Assembly (NCBI RefSeq): GCF_002072155.1
Contig: NZ_BDIY01000018.1
Span: forward strand, 1-64,000
From: Roseovarius sp. A-2
Lineage (GTDB): Bacteria > Pseudomonadota > Alphaproteobacteria > Rhodobacterales > Rhodobacteraceae
Direction: 5' to 3'
DNA: 64,000 nucleotides
Shown piece after piece: positions 53,586 through 62,687 of the stretch. The first letter of the stretch is position 1. Each line of letters starts with the position of its first letter. A model generated the notes under the pieces. The model was not told where the DNA came from. It saw only the letters and a program-made list of their open reading frames with translations, and searched no databases. Position numbers and translations under genes: made by a program.

Positions 53586-54359
53586 ATGAGCGAACTCGCA
53601 TCGCAGGTCCGGGGCCACACGCTCTGGATCACCTTCAACCGCCCGCAGGCGCGCAATGCGCTGACCTTCGAGATGTACGAAGGGCTAGCCAAGCTGTGCC
53701 GCGAGGTGCCGACCGATGGCAGCATTCGCGCCGTGGTCATTCATGGCGCGGGGGGCAAGGCGTTCGCGGCGGGCACCGACATGACGCAGTTTCGCGCATT
53801 CGAGCGCGCGCAGGATGCGCTTGATTACGAGGCGCGCATCGAGCGCGTGCTGGAGGCGGTTGAGCGTTGCCCGCTGCCCACGGTCGCCGCGATCAACGGG
53901 GCCTGCACCGGGGGCGGGGCCGCGATTGCCGGGGCCTGCGATATCCGCATTGCCACCGCAAACCTCAAGTTCGGCTTTCCCATCGCGCGCACCCTTGGCA
54001 ATTGCCTGGCTGCCGCCAATCTGGCGCGGCTGTCGTCTTTGATGGGGGCAGGGCGAGTACGCGAAATGATCTTTACCGCCCGCCTGATCGGCGCCGACGA
54101 GGCGCAGGGCTGTGGCCTGATCACCGAGGTGCTGGAGGACGAAGACGCCCTGATGGCCCGCGCCGGGGAACTGGCCGACACGCTGGCGCAGATGGCCCCC
54201 CTGACACTGCGCGCCACGAAAGAGGCGATGCGCCGGGTGAGCGCCGCTACACGGGTCGAGGACGCCGACCTCATCGAGATGTGTTACATGAGCCGCGACT
54301 TCCGCCACGGGCTGGAGGCGTTCCTAAACAAGGAAAAGCCCGTATGGAGCGGGACATGA
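53586..54359 (+). CDS. Enoyl-CoA hydratase/isomerase family protein
   Basis: 257 residues of the crotonase fold. The oxyanion-hole segments are GKAFAAGTDMTQF and NGACTGGGAAIAGACDIRIA. The second catalytic glutamate region of true hydratases is not cleanly matched, so isomerase, lyase or decarboxylase activity is possible. Its stop overlaps the CoA-transferase start. The pair suggests that the imported acid is activated to a CoA thioester and then processed. Confidence 0.85.
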   Translation: MSELASQVRGHTLWITFNRPQARNALTFEMYEGLAKLCREVPTDGSIRAVVIHGAGGKAFAAGTDMTQFRAFERAQDALDYEARIERVLEAVERCPLPTVAAINGACTGGGAAIAGACDIRIATANLKFGFPIARTLGNCLAAANLARLSSLMGAGRVREMIFTARLIGADEAQGCGLITEVLEDEDALMARAGELADTLAQMAPLTLRATKEAMRRVSAATRVEDADLIEMCYMSRDFRHGLEAFLNKEKPVWSGT

Positions 54360-55558
54360 CGCAGACAGGCCCCCTTGCGGGGATGAAGGTGATCGAGCTT
54401 GCGCATATCATGGCCGGACCGGTCTGTGGCCTGATGCTGGCCGATATGGGCGCGGATGTGATCAAGGTAGAAAAGCCCGATGGCGATGACAGCCGCCGGT
54501 TTGTGCCGCCCGCGATCCAAGGCGAGTCCGCCGCCTACATGATGATGAACCGCAACAAGCGGGGCGTGGCGCTGAACCTTAAGGATGCGCAGGGGGTCGA
54601 GGCGCTGCACCGTCTGCTGGAAGACGCCGATGTGGTGATCGAGAATTACCGCATGGGCACTATGGAACGGCTGGGGCTGGGATATGAGGAGCTGCGCGCG
54701 ATCAATCCGCGGCTGATCTATTGCGAAATCTCGGGCTTTGGCCGCACCGGCCCCTATGCGCAGCGCGGCGGATTTGACCTTATCGCGCAGGGCATGTCGG
54801 GGCTGATGTCGATCACTGGCGAGGGGCCGGGGCGGCCCCCGGTCAAGACCGGTGCGCCGGTCTCGGACATCACGGCGGGGATCGTCGCAGCGATGGGGGT
54901 TTCCGCCGCCTACGCACGGATGTTGCAGACCGGCGAGGGGCAAAAGGTCGACACCTCGCTTTTCGAGGCAGCGATCACCCAGACCTATTGGCAATCGGCG
55001 ATTGCCTTCGCCACCGGCGTGGCGCCCGGCCCGATGGGCTCGGCGCATCCGCTCAACGGTCCCTATCAGGCATTTGAGACGGCGGATGGCTGGATCAACG
55101 TGGGCGCCGCCAATCAGCGTAACTGGCTGCGGTTTCTTGACGTGATTGGCGCGATGGAGCTGAACGACGACGCGCGCTTTGCCTCCAACCACGACCGGAT
55201 GCAGCATCTGGGAGAGTTGGAGGAGATCCTCAACGGCTATCTGCGCCACGAGACCTCGGCGGTCTGGCTGGAGCGGATGGAGCAGGCGGGGCTGCCCGCC
55301 GGGCCGGTGTTGGATATCCTGGAGATGCAGGCCGACCCGCAGGCAATTGCCCGTGAGATGATCGTCGAAGTGGATCACCCGATGGCAGGCCGCGTCAAGA
55401 CATTGGGACATCCGGTCAAGTTCAGCGAGCCCCCCGCCACCCTGCGCCGCGCGGCACCTGTTCTGGGGCAGCATAGCCGCGAGGTGTTGCAGGAGGCAGG
55501 TTATGACGCGGCAGAGGTCGAGGCGATGGTGGCTTCGGGCGCGGTGATCACTGCGTGA
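54356..55558 (+). CDS. Class III CoA-transferase (CaiB/BaiF family), copy 1
   Basis: 400 residues. LAHIMAGPVCGLMLADMGADVIKVEKP is the family N-terminus, NRNKRGVALNLK follows, and the catalytic aspartate is D171 in TGAPVSDITAG. Class III enzymes move CoA between carboxylic acids (oxalate, succinate, itaconate, mesaconate, carnitine and others). I prefer the ATG at 54356, overlapping the ech stop, to one four codons earlier. It is the last gene of the plus-strand catabolic operon. Confidence 0.9.
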   Translation: MTQTGPLAGMKVIELAHIMAGPVCGLMLADMGADVIKVEKPDGDDSRRFVPPAIQGESAAYMMMNRNKRGVALNLKDAQGVEALHRLLEDADVVIENYRMGTMERLGLGYEELRAINPRLIYCEISGFGRTGPYAQRGGFDLIAQGMSGLMSITGEGPGRPPVKTGAPVSDITAGIVAAMGVSAAYARMLQTGEGQKVDTSLFEAAITQTYWQSAIAFATGVAPGPMGSAHPLNGPYQAFETADGWINVGAANQRNWLRFLDVIGAMELNDDARFASNHDRMQHLGELEEILNGYLRHETSAVWLERMEQAGLPAGPVLDILEMQADPQAIAREMIVEVDHPMAGRVKTLGHPVKFSEPPATLRRAAPVLGQHSREVLQEAGYDAAEVEAMVASGAVITA

Positions 55559-55617
55559 ATGATCACCCGGTGTCATCGGCACAGCACGGAGACCTGAATG
55601 CGGCCGCTCCATCCTCC

Positions 55618-55794
55618 GGCGCGCGTTTCGGCTGCGTGCTGGCCGATTCAGGATACGGATCGAGCAGGCCCTTCCGTCAGGCTTTGAGCGCGCGCGATCT
55701 CAAGTGGGCGGTGGGTCTGCCGCGCCGCCAGAATGTCTATCCGCCCATTCTCGCACTGATCGCGCCCGTCGCGAAAGCCGGAAGGTGCCGCAAG
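55618..55794 (+). pseudogene. IS701-type transposase remnant
   Basis: About 59 codons read GARFGCVLADSGYGSSRPFR followed by WAVGLPRRQNVYP and PVAKAGRCRK. This matches the DDE transposase core of IS701-like elements, where the second acidic residue lies in VLADSGYG. Neither end of the element is visible, and no inverted repeats were found. It is a scrap of an old insertion lying between two convergent CoA-transferase genes, and the 250-base gap contains no other gene. Confidence 0.7.
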
Positions 55795-55806
55795 TGTAGT
55801 GATAGG

Positions 55807-56982
55807 TTAAAGGTCGTCGCGGAGCCGCTTTAGCACCGCCTCGGTATCCGCGCCCGTCGAAGGCGGGGTAGACCGGTAACTGACAGGCGTGCGCGAGAAT
55901 TTGAGCGGATTGCCGATCAGCCGCACCTCGCCTGCCCCGGTCTGCGGGGCAGGCAGGGTGATGGTCATCCCCCGCGCCTGCGCCTGATCGCTCTCCAGTG
56001 CCTGCTCGATCGTATTGACCGGCCCCACCGGAACCTTGCGCGCCTCCAGCCCGTCGATCACGTCCTGCATCGTCCGGGTCTCCAGCACCGCGGCGATCAT
56101 CGGCACCAGCGTGTCGCGATGCGCCAGTCGTGCGCTGTTGGTGGCGAAACGCGGATCAGTGGCCCAGTCGGGCTGCCCCAGATAGTCGCAGAACCGGGCA
56201 TACTGGCTGTCATTGCCCACCGCGACGATCACGTAACCGTCCGAGGTGGCAAAGACCTGATAGGGCACGATATTGGGATGCGCGTTGCCCGCCCGCGTGG
56301 GCGCGACACCGGAGGTCAGGTAATTCAGCCCCTGATTGACCAGCCAGGACATCGTCGTATCCACCAGCGCCAGATCGATATGCTGTCCCTCACCGGTCGC
56401 ATCGCGATGCCGCAGCGCCGCCAGAATGCCCGTGGCGGCGTATAGCCCACAGACCACATCGGCCACGCCCACCCCCACCTTCATCGGCTCCTCGCCCGCC
56501 TCGCCGGTGATCGACATGATCCCGCCAAAGCCCTGCGCCATCAGGTCATATCCCGGCTTGTCGCGGTTCGGCCCGGTCTGGCCGAAACCAGAAATCGAGC
56601 AATAGACAAGGCCCGGATAGGTAGCACACAGCGTCTCGTGATCGAGACCGTATTTGCGCAACCCCCCGGGTTTGAAATTCTCGATCACCACATCCGCGCG
56701 CCCGGCCAGATCATGCAGCATCTTCTGCACCTGCGGATCGGTCAGGTCCACCGCCACCGATTGCTTGTTGCGGTTCGAGGACATGAAATAGGCCGAAAGA
56801 TCCGTGGGTCGCCCTTCGGCATCCACCGCAAAGGGCGGCCCCCATTGCCGCGTGTCATCGCCTGCAAGGCTCTCGATCTTGATCACCTCGGCCCCCAGAT
56901 CACCCAAGAGCTGCGTGCAAGTCGGCCCTGCCAGAATGCGGCTAAGGTCGAGAACAACGAGACCATCCAATGGGCCGGGCAT
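55807..56982 (-). CDS. Class III CoA-transferase (CaiB/BaiF family), copy 2
   Basis: 391 residues. LDLSRILAGPTCTQLLGDLGAEVIKIE is the family start, SSNRNKQSVAVDLTD follows, and the catalytic aspartate is D175 in VGVGVADVVCGL. It is not a recent duplicate of the plus-strand copy, as the two differ through most of their length. The ATG at 56982 has GAGGAG seven bases upstream; the ATG at 56988 abuts that site. It lies ten bases after the TPP-enzyme gene and is co-transcribed with it. Confidence 0.9.
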   Translation of the reverse strand: MPGPLDGLVVLDLSRILAGPTCTQLLGDLGAEVIKIESLAGDDTRQWGPPFAVDAEGRPTDLSAYFMSSNRNKQSVAVDLTDPQVQKMLHDLAGRADVVIENFKPGGLRKYGLDHETLCATYPGLVYCSISGFGQTGPNRDKPGYDLMAQGFGGIMSITGEAGEEPMKVGVGVADVVCGLYAATGILAALRHRDATGEGQHIDLALVDTTMSWLVNQGLNYLTSGVAPTRAGNAHPNIVPYQVFATSDGYVIVAVGNDSQYARFCDYLGQPDWATDPRFATNSARLAHRDTLVPMIAAVLETRTMQDVIDGLEARKVPVGPVNTIEQALESDQAQARGMTITLPAPQTGAGEVRLIGNPLKFSRTPVSYRSTPPSTGADTEAVLKRLRDDL

Positions 56983-56992
56983 GGGCATCTCC

Positions 56993-58627
56993 TCAGATAC
57001 GGTTGTCGTAAGAGCCGCGTTCGATCTCGGCTGCGATGACGGTAAACGTGTCGGCCTTTTGCGCCTCTTCCAGTGCAGCGCGCAACTCCGCCCGGTTCGT
57101 CGCCCGCACACCGTTCCCGCCAAAGGCCCGGCCAATGGCCGCGAAATCGTGATGGCCGAAATCGACCGCCAGATTGACCATCTGCCGCTCGCGCTGCTTC
57201 TTCTCGATCAGCGCAAGGCTGGCATCGACAAAGACGACAAAGATCACCGGCAGGTTCAGTTCCGCCACGGTCGACAACTCGCCCGCCACCATCAGGAACC
57301 CGGCATCGCCCGAGAAACTGACGACTGTGGTCTCAGGCGTGGCGATCTTGGCCCCCATCGCCAGCGGCACGGCACAGCCCATCGTGCAAAGCGCGGTAGA
57401 TTGCAGCACCGAGTGGGGGTGATGCGTCACCCACATCTGCGACAGCAGGATGCGATGCGCGCCGCTATCGATGGTGATGATGCTGTCTGTGGGCAGCGTG
57501 GCACGCGCCTCGGCGATTACCGCCGCGGCCCCCCAGTCATCACCGGTTGGGAAGGCCCGCGCCAGCGCGGCGCGCGCCTCTGTCACCTCACCGCCGGGCC
57601 ATGTGGCACGGGGCGCAACCCCCTCGGCGATGGCCGCCAGCGACGGCCCGCAGGCCCCCACGACATTCATCGTCGCCTGATGCATGTATTGATCATTGGG
57701 CACGGCGGCGATGTCGATCACCTTGACCTGCGCGGGATCCCAGATTTCGCGCCAACCAGGGCGCATCTCGATCGGGTCATAGCCGACGCAGAGGATCAGA
57801 TCAGCTTTTTCCACGAGCGGCACAAGCACGCCATCGGCCAAAGGCGACAGGCCCGCCCCCCCAAGAGACAGCGGATGGGTCTCCGGGATGATCCCTTTGG
57901 CCTTGTAGGACGTGATCACCGGAACGTTCAGACGTTCGGCGACCTCAAGAATTGTGGCCCCCGCCCCCTCGTTGACGGCATCGAGCCCCACGATCATCAC
58001 CGGGCGCTCGGCCCTGACCAGCCAGTCGCGCGCCTCCTCTGGTACGGCAGGCACCATCGGCACCGCATCGGGGCGGCGGCGCAGGCGCGGCAGGGTTACG
58101 CGGCTATCGGCCACGGAAATCGGCACATCGATAAAGACCGGGCCGGGCCGCCCCTCGGTGGCGATGCCCACGGCTTTGTCGGCTATGATATCCGCCCCCT
58201 GCGCCGTCAGGCGGAACGTCGCCTTGGTGATCGGCGCCAGAACCGCCTCGTGATCGAGGATCTGATGGCTATAGGTCAGCGCCTCATCTGCATCGACACA
58301 GCCGGAAATCACGATCAGCGGCACCCGGTCCTGATGCGCGTTGGCGATGGCGTTCACACCATTCAACACCCCCGGCCCCAGCGTGGCAATGAGGATACCG
58401 GGCGCGCCGGTGCGGTGCCAGACGCCCTCGGCCATGAAGGCGGCGGCATTCTCGTGCCGCGCCAGCGTCACCTCTATCCCGGCCCGCGCCAGCGCATCCA
58501 TCACCGTCAATACCTCACCCCCCGGCATGCCGAATGCATGGCGGCAGCCCGCCTCATAGAGCCTGCGGGCAAGGAAATCGGCGGCGCGATTATCAGTCTG
58601 GTCGGTGTTGGTCAGGGGCATGGGCAT
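56993..58627 (-). CDS. Thiamine-diphosphate-dependent enzyme, acetolactate synthase large-subunit-like
   Basis: 544 residues of the POX family. ARHENAAAFMAEGVWHRTG contains the catalytic glutamate, and GDAGFLMVAGELSTVAELNLP then VDASLALIEKKQ is the diphosphate- and metal-binding part. Pairing with a class III CoA-transferase recalls the oxalate pair (oxalyl-CoA decarboxylase with formyl-CoA transferase), but the sequence looks closer to acetolactate synthase-like enzymes, so I leave the substrate open. The start at 58627 has GAGGAG upstream; an alternative ATG is two codons on. Confidence 0.8.
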   Translation of the reverse strand: MPMPLTNTDQTDNRAADFLARRLYEAGCRHAFGMPGGEVLTVMDALARAGIEVTLARHENAAAFMAEGVWHRTGAPGILIATLGPGVLNGVNAIANAHQDRVPLIVISGCVDADEALTYSHQILDHEAVLAPITKATFRLTAQGADIIADKAVGIATEGRPGPVFIDVPISVADSRVTLPRLRRRPDAVPMVPAVPEEARDWLVRAERPVMIVGLDAVNEGAGATILEVAERLNVPVITSYKAKGIIPETHPLSLGGAGLSPLADGVLVPLVEKADLILCVGYDPIEMRPGWREIWDPAQVKVIDIAAVPNDQYMHQATMNVVGACGPSLAAIAEGVAPRATWPGGEVTEARAALARAFPTGDDWGAAAVIAEARATLPTDSIITIDSGAHRILLSQMWVTHHPHSVLQSTALCTMGCAVPLAMGAKIATPETTVVSFSGDAGFLMVAGELSTVAELNLPVIFVVFVDASLALIEKKQRERQMVNLAVDFGHHDFAAIGRAFGGNGVRATNRAELRAALEEAQKADTFTVIAAEIERGSYDNRI

Positions 58628-58778
58628 GGGTTCTGTCTCCTCTTGCGTCACTTTGTGGCCGAGCACCGGGCCGACCGCAAGCCGCTTTGCCCCTCTCCAG
58701 CGCGGCACGAGCTGGAATTCCCCCCATGGGCGACCTAAATCCGGGTTGAGACAAGCGCCGAAACAGCCTAAGAAAATT

Positions 58779-58792
58779 GGGATTTCGATCCC
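58779..58792. promoter_or_regulatory. UUCG-type hairpin upstream of rnd
   Basis: GGGAT-TTCG-ATCCC is a perfect five-base stem with a UUCG tetraloop in the divergent region between the TPP-enzyme gene and rnd. It could be a stable 5' leader element of the rnd transcript. Confidence 0.4.
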
Positions 58793-58837
58793 GTATGACA
58801 GACAGCCCGCGCACCTCTCGCGGCACAAGGATATCCG

Positions 58838-59449
58838 ATGGCAAACCACCTTTATCAGAACGACCTGCCCGACGGGCTGGATCTCGGCCCCGTCGTGGCG
58901 ATCGACTGCGAGACGATGGGCCTCAACCCGCATCGTGACCGGCTATGTGTCGTGCAACTCTCGGACGGGGATGGCAACGCACATCTGGTGCAGGTGGCCC
59001 AGGGACAGACCAGCGCACCCAACCTCGAGAGGCTGCTGCGCGACCCGGATGTGCTCAAGCTCTTTCACTTCGGGCGGTTCGACATCGCGGCGATGTACAA
59101 TGCCTTCGGTGCGCTGGCCGAACCGGTCTATTGCACCAAGATCGCTTCGAAACTGATCCGCACCTATACCGACCGGCACGGGCTGAAATACCTGCTGCAA
59201 GAGCTGTTGGGCGTCGATATCTCCAAGCAGCAGCAGACCTCCGACTGGGGCGCGGAGACCCTCACCGAGGCGCAGCTCAATTACGCCGCCTCGGATGTGC
59301 TCTACCTGCACCGCCTGCGCGAGGAACTCGACAAACGGCTGGCCCGCGAGGGGCGCACCGACATGGCGCGGGCCTGTTTCGCGTTCTTGCCGATGCGCGC
59401 CCGGCTCGATCTGGCCGGCTGGCCCGAGATCGACATTTTCGCCCATTGA
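58838..59449 (+). CDS. rnd: Ribonuclease D (short form)
   Basis: 203 residues. The DEDDy exonuclease motifs are present: D23 and E25 in AIDCETMGL, D82 in FHFGRFDIAAM, and YAASDVLYLHRL for the last tyrosine and aspartate. The C-terminal HRDC domain of E. coli RNase D is absent, as in other short alphaproteobacterial versions. It trims 3' ends of tRNAs and other RNAs. It lies just upstream of lptC and is probably part of that operon. Confidence 0.9.
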   Translation: MANHLYQNDLPDGLDLGPVVAIDCETMGLNPHRDRLCVVQLSDGDGNAHLVQVAQGQTSAPNLERLLRDPDVLKLFHFGRFDIAAMYNAFGALAEPVYCTKIASKLIRTYTDRHGLKYLLQELLGVDISKQQQTSDWGAETLTEAQLNYAASDVLYLHRLREELDKRLAREGRTDMARACFAFLPMRARLDLAGWPEIDIFAH

Positions 59450-59451
59450 GC

Positions 59452-60066
59452 ATGGCACGGGGCGGCGACACACATTCGCAGATCGTGACAGGGATGAAAA
59501 TCCTGCTGCCCCTTGCCGCGCTGTCCCTTTTGTCAACGGTCTTCCTGATCTCGGAAACCGTCGATCCGTCGAAATCCATACCGATCGCGCAGGTCGATCT
59601 TGAAAAGCGGGCAGAGGATCCGGGCTTTACAAATCCGGTCCTTGCCGGTGTGACCGATAAGGGGGACGAGATCCGCGTCTCGGCCGCCATCGCGAGGCCC
59701 GGGGACACCGCTCTGCACCGGCCGACGGCAGATCACATGGTGGTGCAGCTCCGCCTACGCGACAGCACCACAGTAACGATCCACGCCGAGCGGGCCGCAG
59801 TCACGCCTGAGACGGTAAGCGCAGAGTTGCGTGGCGGCGTGCGCATCACCACGTCGACCGGCTACGTGATCGAAACCGACCACCTCGAGGCGCGATTCGA
59901 CACGCTCCGTGTCAGCACCTCGCACCCCTTGTCGGCGCGTGGGCGGTTCGGGGAACTGTCTGCCGGAGGTCTGCTGCTTCACGATGAGACAAACCGCGGT
60001 GACGTGGAATTGCTTTTCACCAGGGGTGTGAAGCTGGTATACCGTCCCGAAGATTGGGGGGATTGA
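59452..60066 (+). CDS. lptC: LPS export protein LptC
   Basis: 204 residues. One N-terminal membrane helix (about 15-33, KILLPLAALSLLSTVFLI) is followed by a periplasmic beta-jellyroll ending LLFTRGVKLVYRPEDWG. LptC passes LPS from LptBFG to LptA. The ATG at 59452 gives the soluble stretch MARGGDTHS before the helix; an ATG at 59494 is a less likely alternative. It starts two bases after the rnd stop. Confidence 0.85.
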   Translation: MARGGDTHSQIVTGMKILLPLAALSLLSTVFLISETVDPSKSIPIAQVDLEKRAEDPGFTNPVLAGVTDKGDEIRVSAAIARPGDTALHRPTADHMVVQLRLRDSTTVTIHAERAAVTPETVSAELRGGVRITTSTGYVIETDHLEARFDTLRVSTSHPLSARGRFGELSAGGLLLHDETNRGDVELLFTRGVKLVYRPEDWGD

Positions 60067-60071
60067 GGTAC

Positions 60072-60566
60072 GTGTTTGACTTGAGACCGATTGTGGCCGG
60101 AGTGGTGATCGCTTGTCTGCCGCTGGTGGCCATAGCACAGGGCGCACAGGTGGCCTTTGGCAGTTCGCCGGGCGATCGCGACCTGCCGATCGAGGTGACC
60201 TCCGACAGTCTTGACGTGAATCAGAACGAAAATACAGCCGTCTTTGCGGGGTCTGTCTTGATCGCGCAAGGGGCGATGCGGATCGCCGCGCCGCGTGTGC
60301 TTGTGGTCTATTCCTCGGACAGCCGTGGCATCGACCGGATCGAAGCGACCGGCGGCGTCACCCTCGTCGACGGGACCGACGCCGCCGAGGCGGCGCGCGC
60401 AGATTATGATGTCGTGACCGGGATGATCGAGTTGCGCGGCGACGTGCTTGTGGTGCAGGGCGCGGACGCAGTCGCGGGCGACGTGATGTTCGTCGATACC
60501 GAAGCGGGAACGGCGCGGGTTTTGGGCCGGGTCAAGACCCTGTTGCAGGCGGAGGCGCGCGAATGA
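60072..60566 (+). CDS. lptA: LPS export protein LptA
   Basis: 164 residues. A signal peptide (AIA-QGAQV) is followed by an OstA/LptA-like jellyroll: [21 protein letters not shown] is the conserved start, and [16 protein letters not shown] and [14 protein letters not shown] are repeated strands. LptA forms the periplasmic bridge for LPS. There is no ATG; I propose GTG at 60072, with TTG codons at 60054 or 60063 as alternatives. It overlaps the lptB start by four bases. Confidence 0.85.
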   Translation: MFDLRPIVAGVVIACLPLVAIAQGAQVAFGSSPGDRDLPIEVTSDSLDVNQNENTAVFAGSVLIAQGAMRIAAPRVLVVYSSDSRGIDRIEATGGVTLVDGTDAAEAARADYDVVTGMIELRGDVLVVQGADAVAGDVMFVDTEAGTARVLGRVKTLLQAEARE

Positions 60567-61327
60567 CCCGGCCGGAATTGTCCCTTGCCCCTGCAGCAGA
60601 GGACACTGGTCTGCGCGTCGAATGCCTACGCAAGAGCTATCGCAAGCGCGTGGTCATCCGGGATGTATCGCTGTCGCTCGATCGCGGCGAGGTGGTGGCC
60701 CTGCTCGGCCCCAACGGCTCTGGCAAGACGACCACCTTTTACGCGATTGCCGGTCTGGTGCCGCATGAGGGTGGGCATGTCTACATCGACGGGCGCGAGG
60801 TGGGCGGCCTGCCGATGTACCGTCGTGCCAAGCTCGGGATTGGCTATCTGCCGCAGGAAATGTCAATTTTTCGCGGGTTGTCGGTCGAGGACAACATCCT
60901 TGCGATTCTCGACATGACCGTGAAGGACAGGGACCTCCGTCAAAAGCGGTTAGAGCAATTGTTGTCGGAATTCTCCATCGAGCATCTGCGTCGCGCACCG
61001 GCTCTTGCGCTCTCGGGCGGCGAACGACGGCGCGTGGAAATCGCGCGCGCCCTTGCCGCCGATCCGAAGTACCTGCTTTTGGACGAGCCATTTGCCGGGG
61101 TCGATCCGATCTCGGTTGGCGATATCCGGCACCTCGTAACCGACCTTACGAAACGCGGCATCGGCGTGCTGATCACAGATCACAACGTTCGCGAGACGCT
61201 CGAGATCGTGGATCGCGCCTATATCCTGCATGACGGGCAAGTACTCATGTCCGGCAGCCCAAAGGACGTGGTGGAAAACGAGAACGTGCGCCGGGTCTAT
61301 CTCGGTGACAGCTTTCGGATTTCGTGA
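60563..61327 (+). CDS. lptB: LPS export ABC transporter ATPase LptB
   Basis: 254 residues. [18 protein letters not shown] (Walker A), [16 protein letters not shown] (signature), [13 protein letters not shown] (Walker B) and [12 protein letters not shown] (H-loop) are all of the LptB type. It powers LPS extraction with LptF and LptG, which are not in the window. The short N-terminal extension before [10 protein letters not shown] is unusual but modest. Confidence 0.95.
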   Translation: MTRPELSLAPAAEDTGLRVECLRKSYRKRVVIRDVSLSLDRGEVVALLGPNGSGKTTTFYAIAGLVPHEGGHVYIDGREVGGLPMYRRAKLGIGYLPQEMSIFRGLSVEDNILAILDMTVKDRDLRQKRLEQLLSEFSIEHLRRAPALALSGGERRRVEIARALAADPKYLLLDEPFAGVDPISVGDIRHLVTDLTKRGIGVLITDHNVRETLEIVDRAYILHDGQVLMSGSPKDVVENENVRRVYLGDSFRIS

Positions 61328-61567
61328 TCGCCGTCATCGGCAAATCCGCTCTGACGGATTGCAAATCCGATTGACAAGACGCCGTGAAAGCGCGTCAATT
61401 GGGGTATGACATGTTGTATTCTCGCGCTGTTCCCCGAATGGCCCCCGCGACACGGGCCTGTCTTGGGACAATCGAAACACATGTCGTTTATCAGCATCCG
61501 AGGCTAGGCAGGATCGCGGCGCAGGCGTGCCGCGTGCGGTTTCGGTTTCTCAAGCGAAGGAGACAAG
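61328..61567. other. 240-base gap between lptB and hpf
   Basis: No gene is seen here. A nine-base direct repeat GCAAATCCG occurs at 61340-61348 and 61361-61369, with CGGATT (61355-61360) between the copies able to pair with either, so two alternative hairpins are possible. TTGACA at 61371-61376 is a fair -35 element for hpf. In gammaproteobacteria rpoN lies between lptB and hpf; here there is only this gap. Confidence 0.5.
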
Positions 61568-62131
61568 ATGCGTTATCAAATCAGTGGAAAGCAGATCGAC
61601 ATCGGCGAGGCGCTGCAAACGCATGTCAAGGAAGAGCTGGGCACGGCAGTCGCCAAATATGCCGAGCGTCCGACAGATGCAAATGTCGTCTTTTCCAAGA
61701 GCGCGAGTGAGTTTGTCTGCGAAGCGATCGTGCATCTTTCCACCGGGTTGACGGCACAAGCGAGCGCCAAGGCGCATGAAATCTATGCCGCCTTCGACGC
61801 GTGCTGCGAAAAAATGGAAAAACAACTTCGGCGGTACAAGCGCCGCCTGAAAGATCACCATCGCGAGCGTGCGGAGCCGGTTGAACTCTTCGGGGCTTCC
61901 TCTTATATCCTCGCGGCGAATGGCGAGGAGGTAGAATCGGAACCCGACAGCCTGCAACCGATCATCGTGGCCGAAATGGAAGCGCAAATTCCTTCTCTAT
62001 CGGTCGGCGAGGCGGTCATGCAGATGGAGCTTGCAGGGGCACCGGTTCTGGTCTTTCGCAAAGAGGGAAAAGAGACGGTCAATGTCGTGTACCGCCGCGA
62101 AGACGGCAATATCGGCTGGATTGACCCTTAG
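61568..62131 (+). CDS. hpf: Ribosome hibernation promoting factor, long form
   Basis: 187 residues. The N-terminal domain (1-105) has the RaiA/HPF fold: MRYQISGKQIDIGEALQTHVKEEL, VVFSKSASEFVCEAIVHL and a basic KKMEKQLRRYKRRL-like helix that contacts rRNA. The C-terminal dimerisation domain ends VYRREDGNIGWIDP. Long HPF joins two ribosomes into 100S dimers in stationary phase. AAGGAG lies upstream of the ATG. Confidence 0.93.
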   Translation: MRYQISGKQIDIGEALQTHVKEELGTAVAKYAERPTDANVVFSKSASEFVCEAIVHLSTGLTAQASAKAHEIYAAFDACCEKMEKQLRRYKRRLKDHHRERAEPVELFGASSYILAANGEEVESEPDSLQPIIVAEMEAQIPSLSVGEAVMQMELAGAPVLVFRKEGKETVNVVYRREDGNIGWIDP

Positions 62132-62176
62132 TATAAGGTGACGGGCGGCAATTCCCCTGTCAGTGCGGCTCGACAA

Positions 62177-62641
62177 ATGGACTTACCGATGATCCTCAAA
62201 CCCGAGGCAGTGCGCATCCTTACGGGGGCCACCAGCAAGAAACGCCTGATGCAGGAGCTTGGGTTCATCGTCGAGGCCGCCTATGGGGTGCAGCACTCCC
62301 GCGCCGTCGAGGCACTCTTGGAGCGCGAAAGTCTGGGACCGACTGGCGTTGGCAATGGCGTGGCACTCCCGCATGCGCGAATCGACGGGCTCGATCAGGT
62401 GGTGGGCGTGCTGACGCTGCTGGAAAAGCCGATAAATTTCGATTCGGTGGATCGCCAGCCGGTCGACCTGGCCTTCGCGCTGTTTGCGCCCGAGGATGCG
62501 GGAGTCGAGCACCTCAAGGCGCTTGCCCTCGTATCGCGGACGCTGCGCGATACGTCGCTCTGCGCAAAGTTGCGGGCCAATACCGATCCCATGACGCTTT
62601 ATACTATCGTGACCGAGGCACAGGCCGCACAGGCCGCCTGA
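62177..62641 (+). CDS. ptsN: PTS IIA-like nitrogen regulatory protein PtsN
   Basis: 154 residues of the IIA(Ntr) family. The phosphorylated histidine is H66 in GVGNGVALPHARIDG. DRQPVDLAFALFAPEDAGVEHLKALALVS is the conserved core. It takes phosphate from the PTS(Ntr) phosphorelay and regulates potassium, nitrogen and carbon processes. I use the ATG at 62177 because the upstream GTG frame adds 13 unlikely residues, but its ribosome binding site is weak. It follows hpf closely and is co-transcribed. Confidence 0.9.
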   Translation: MDLPMILKPEAVRILTGATSKKRLMQELGFIVEAAYGVQHSRAVEALLERESLGPTGVGNGVALPHARIDGLDQVVGVLTLLEKPINFDSVDRQPVDLAFALFAPEDAGVEHLKALALVSRTLRDTSLCAKLRANTDPMTLYTIVTEAQAAQAA

Positions 62642-62687
62642 ATCCGTTGGCTGGCCAAAGGCGAAATGAATAACCCGCAACAGTCGT

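Noticed and set aside
56804..58738. 644-codon plus-strand open frame opposite the TPP enzyme
   Set aside because: The opposite strand encodes a clear POX-family enzyme; this frame has no recognisable domain.
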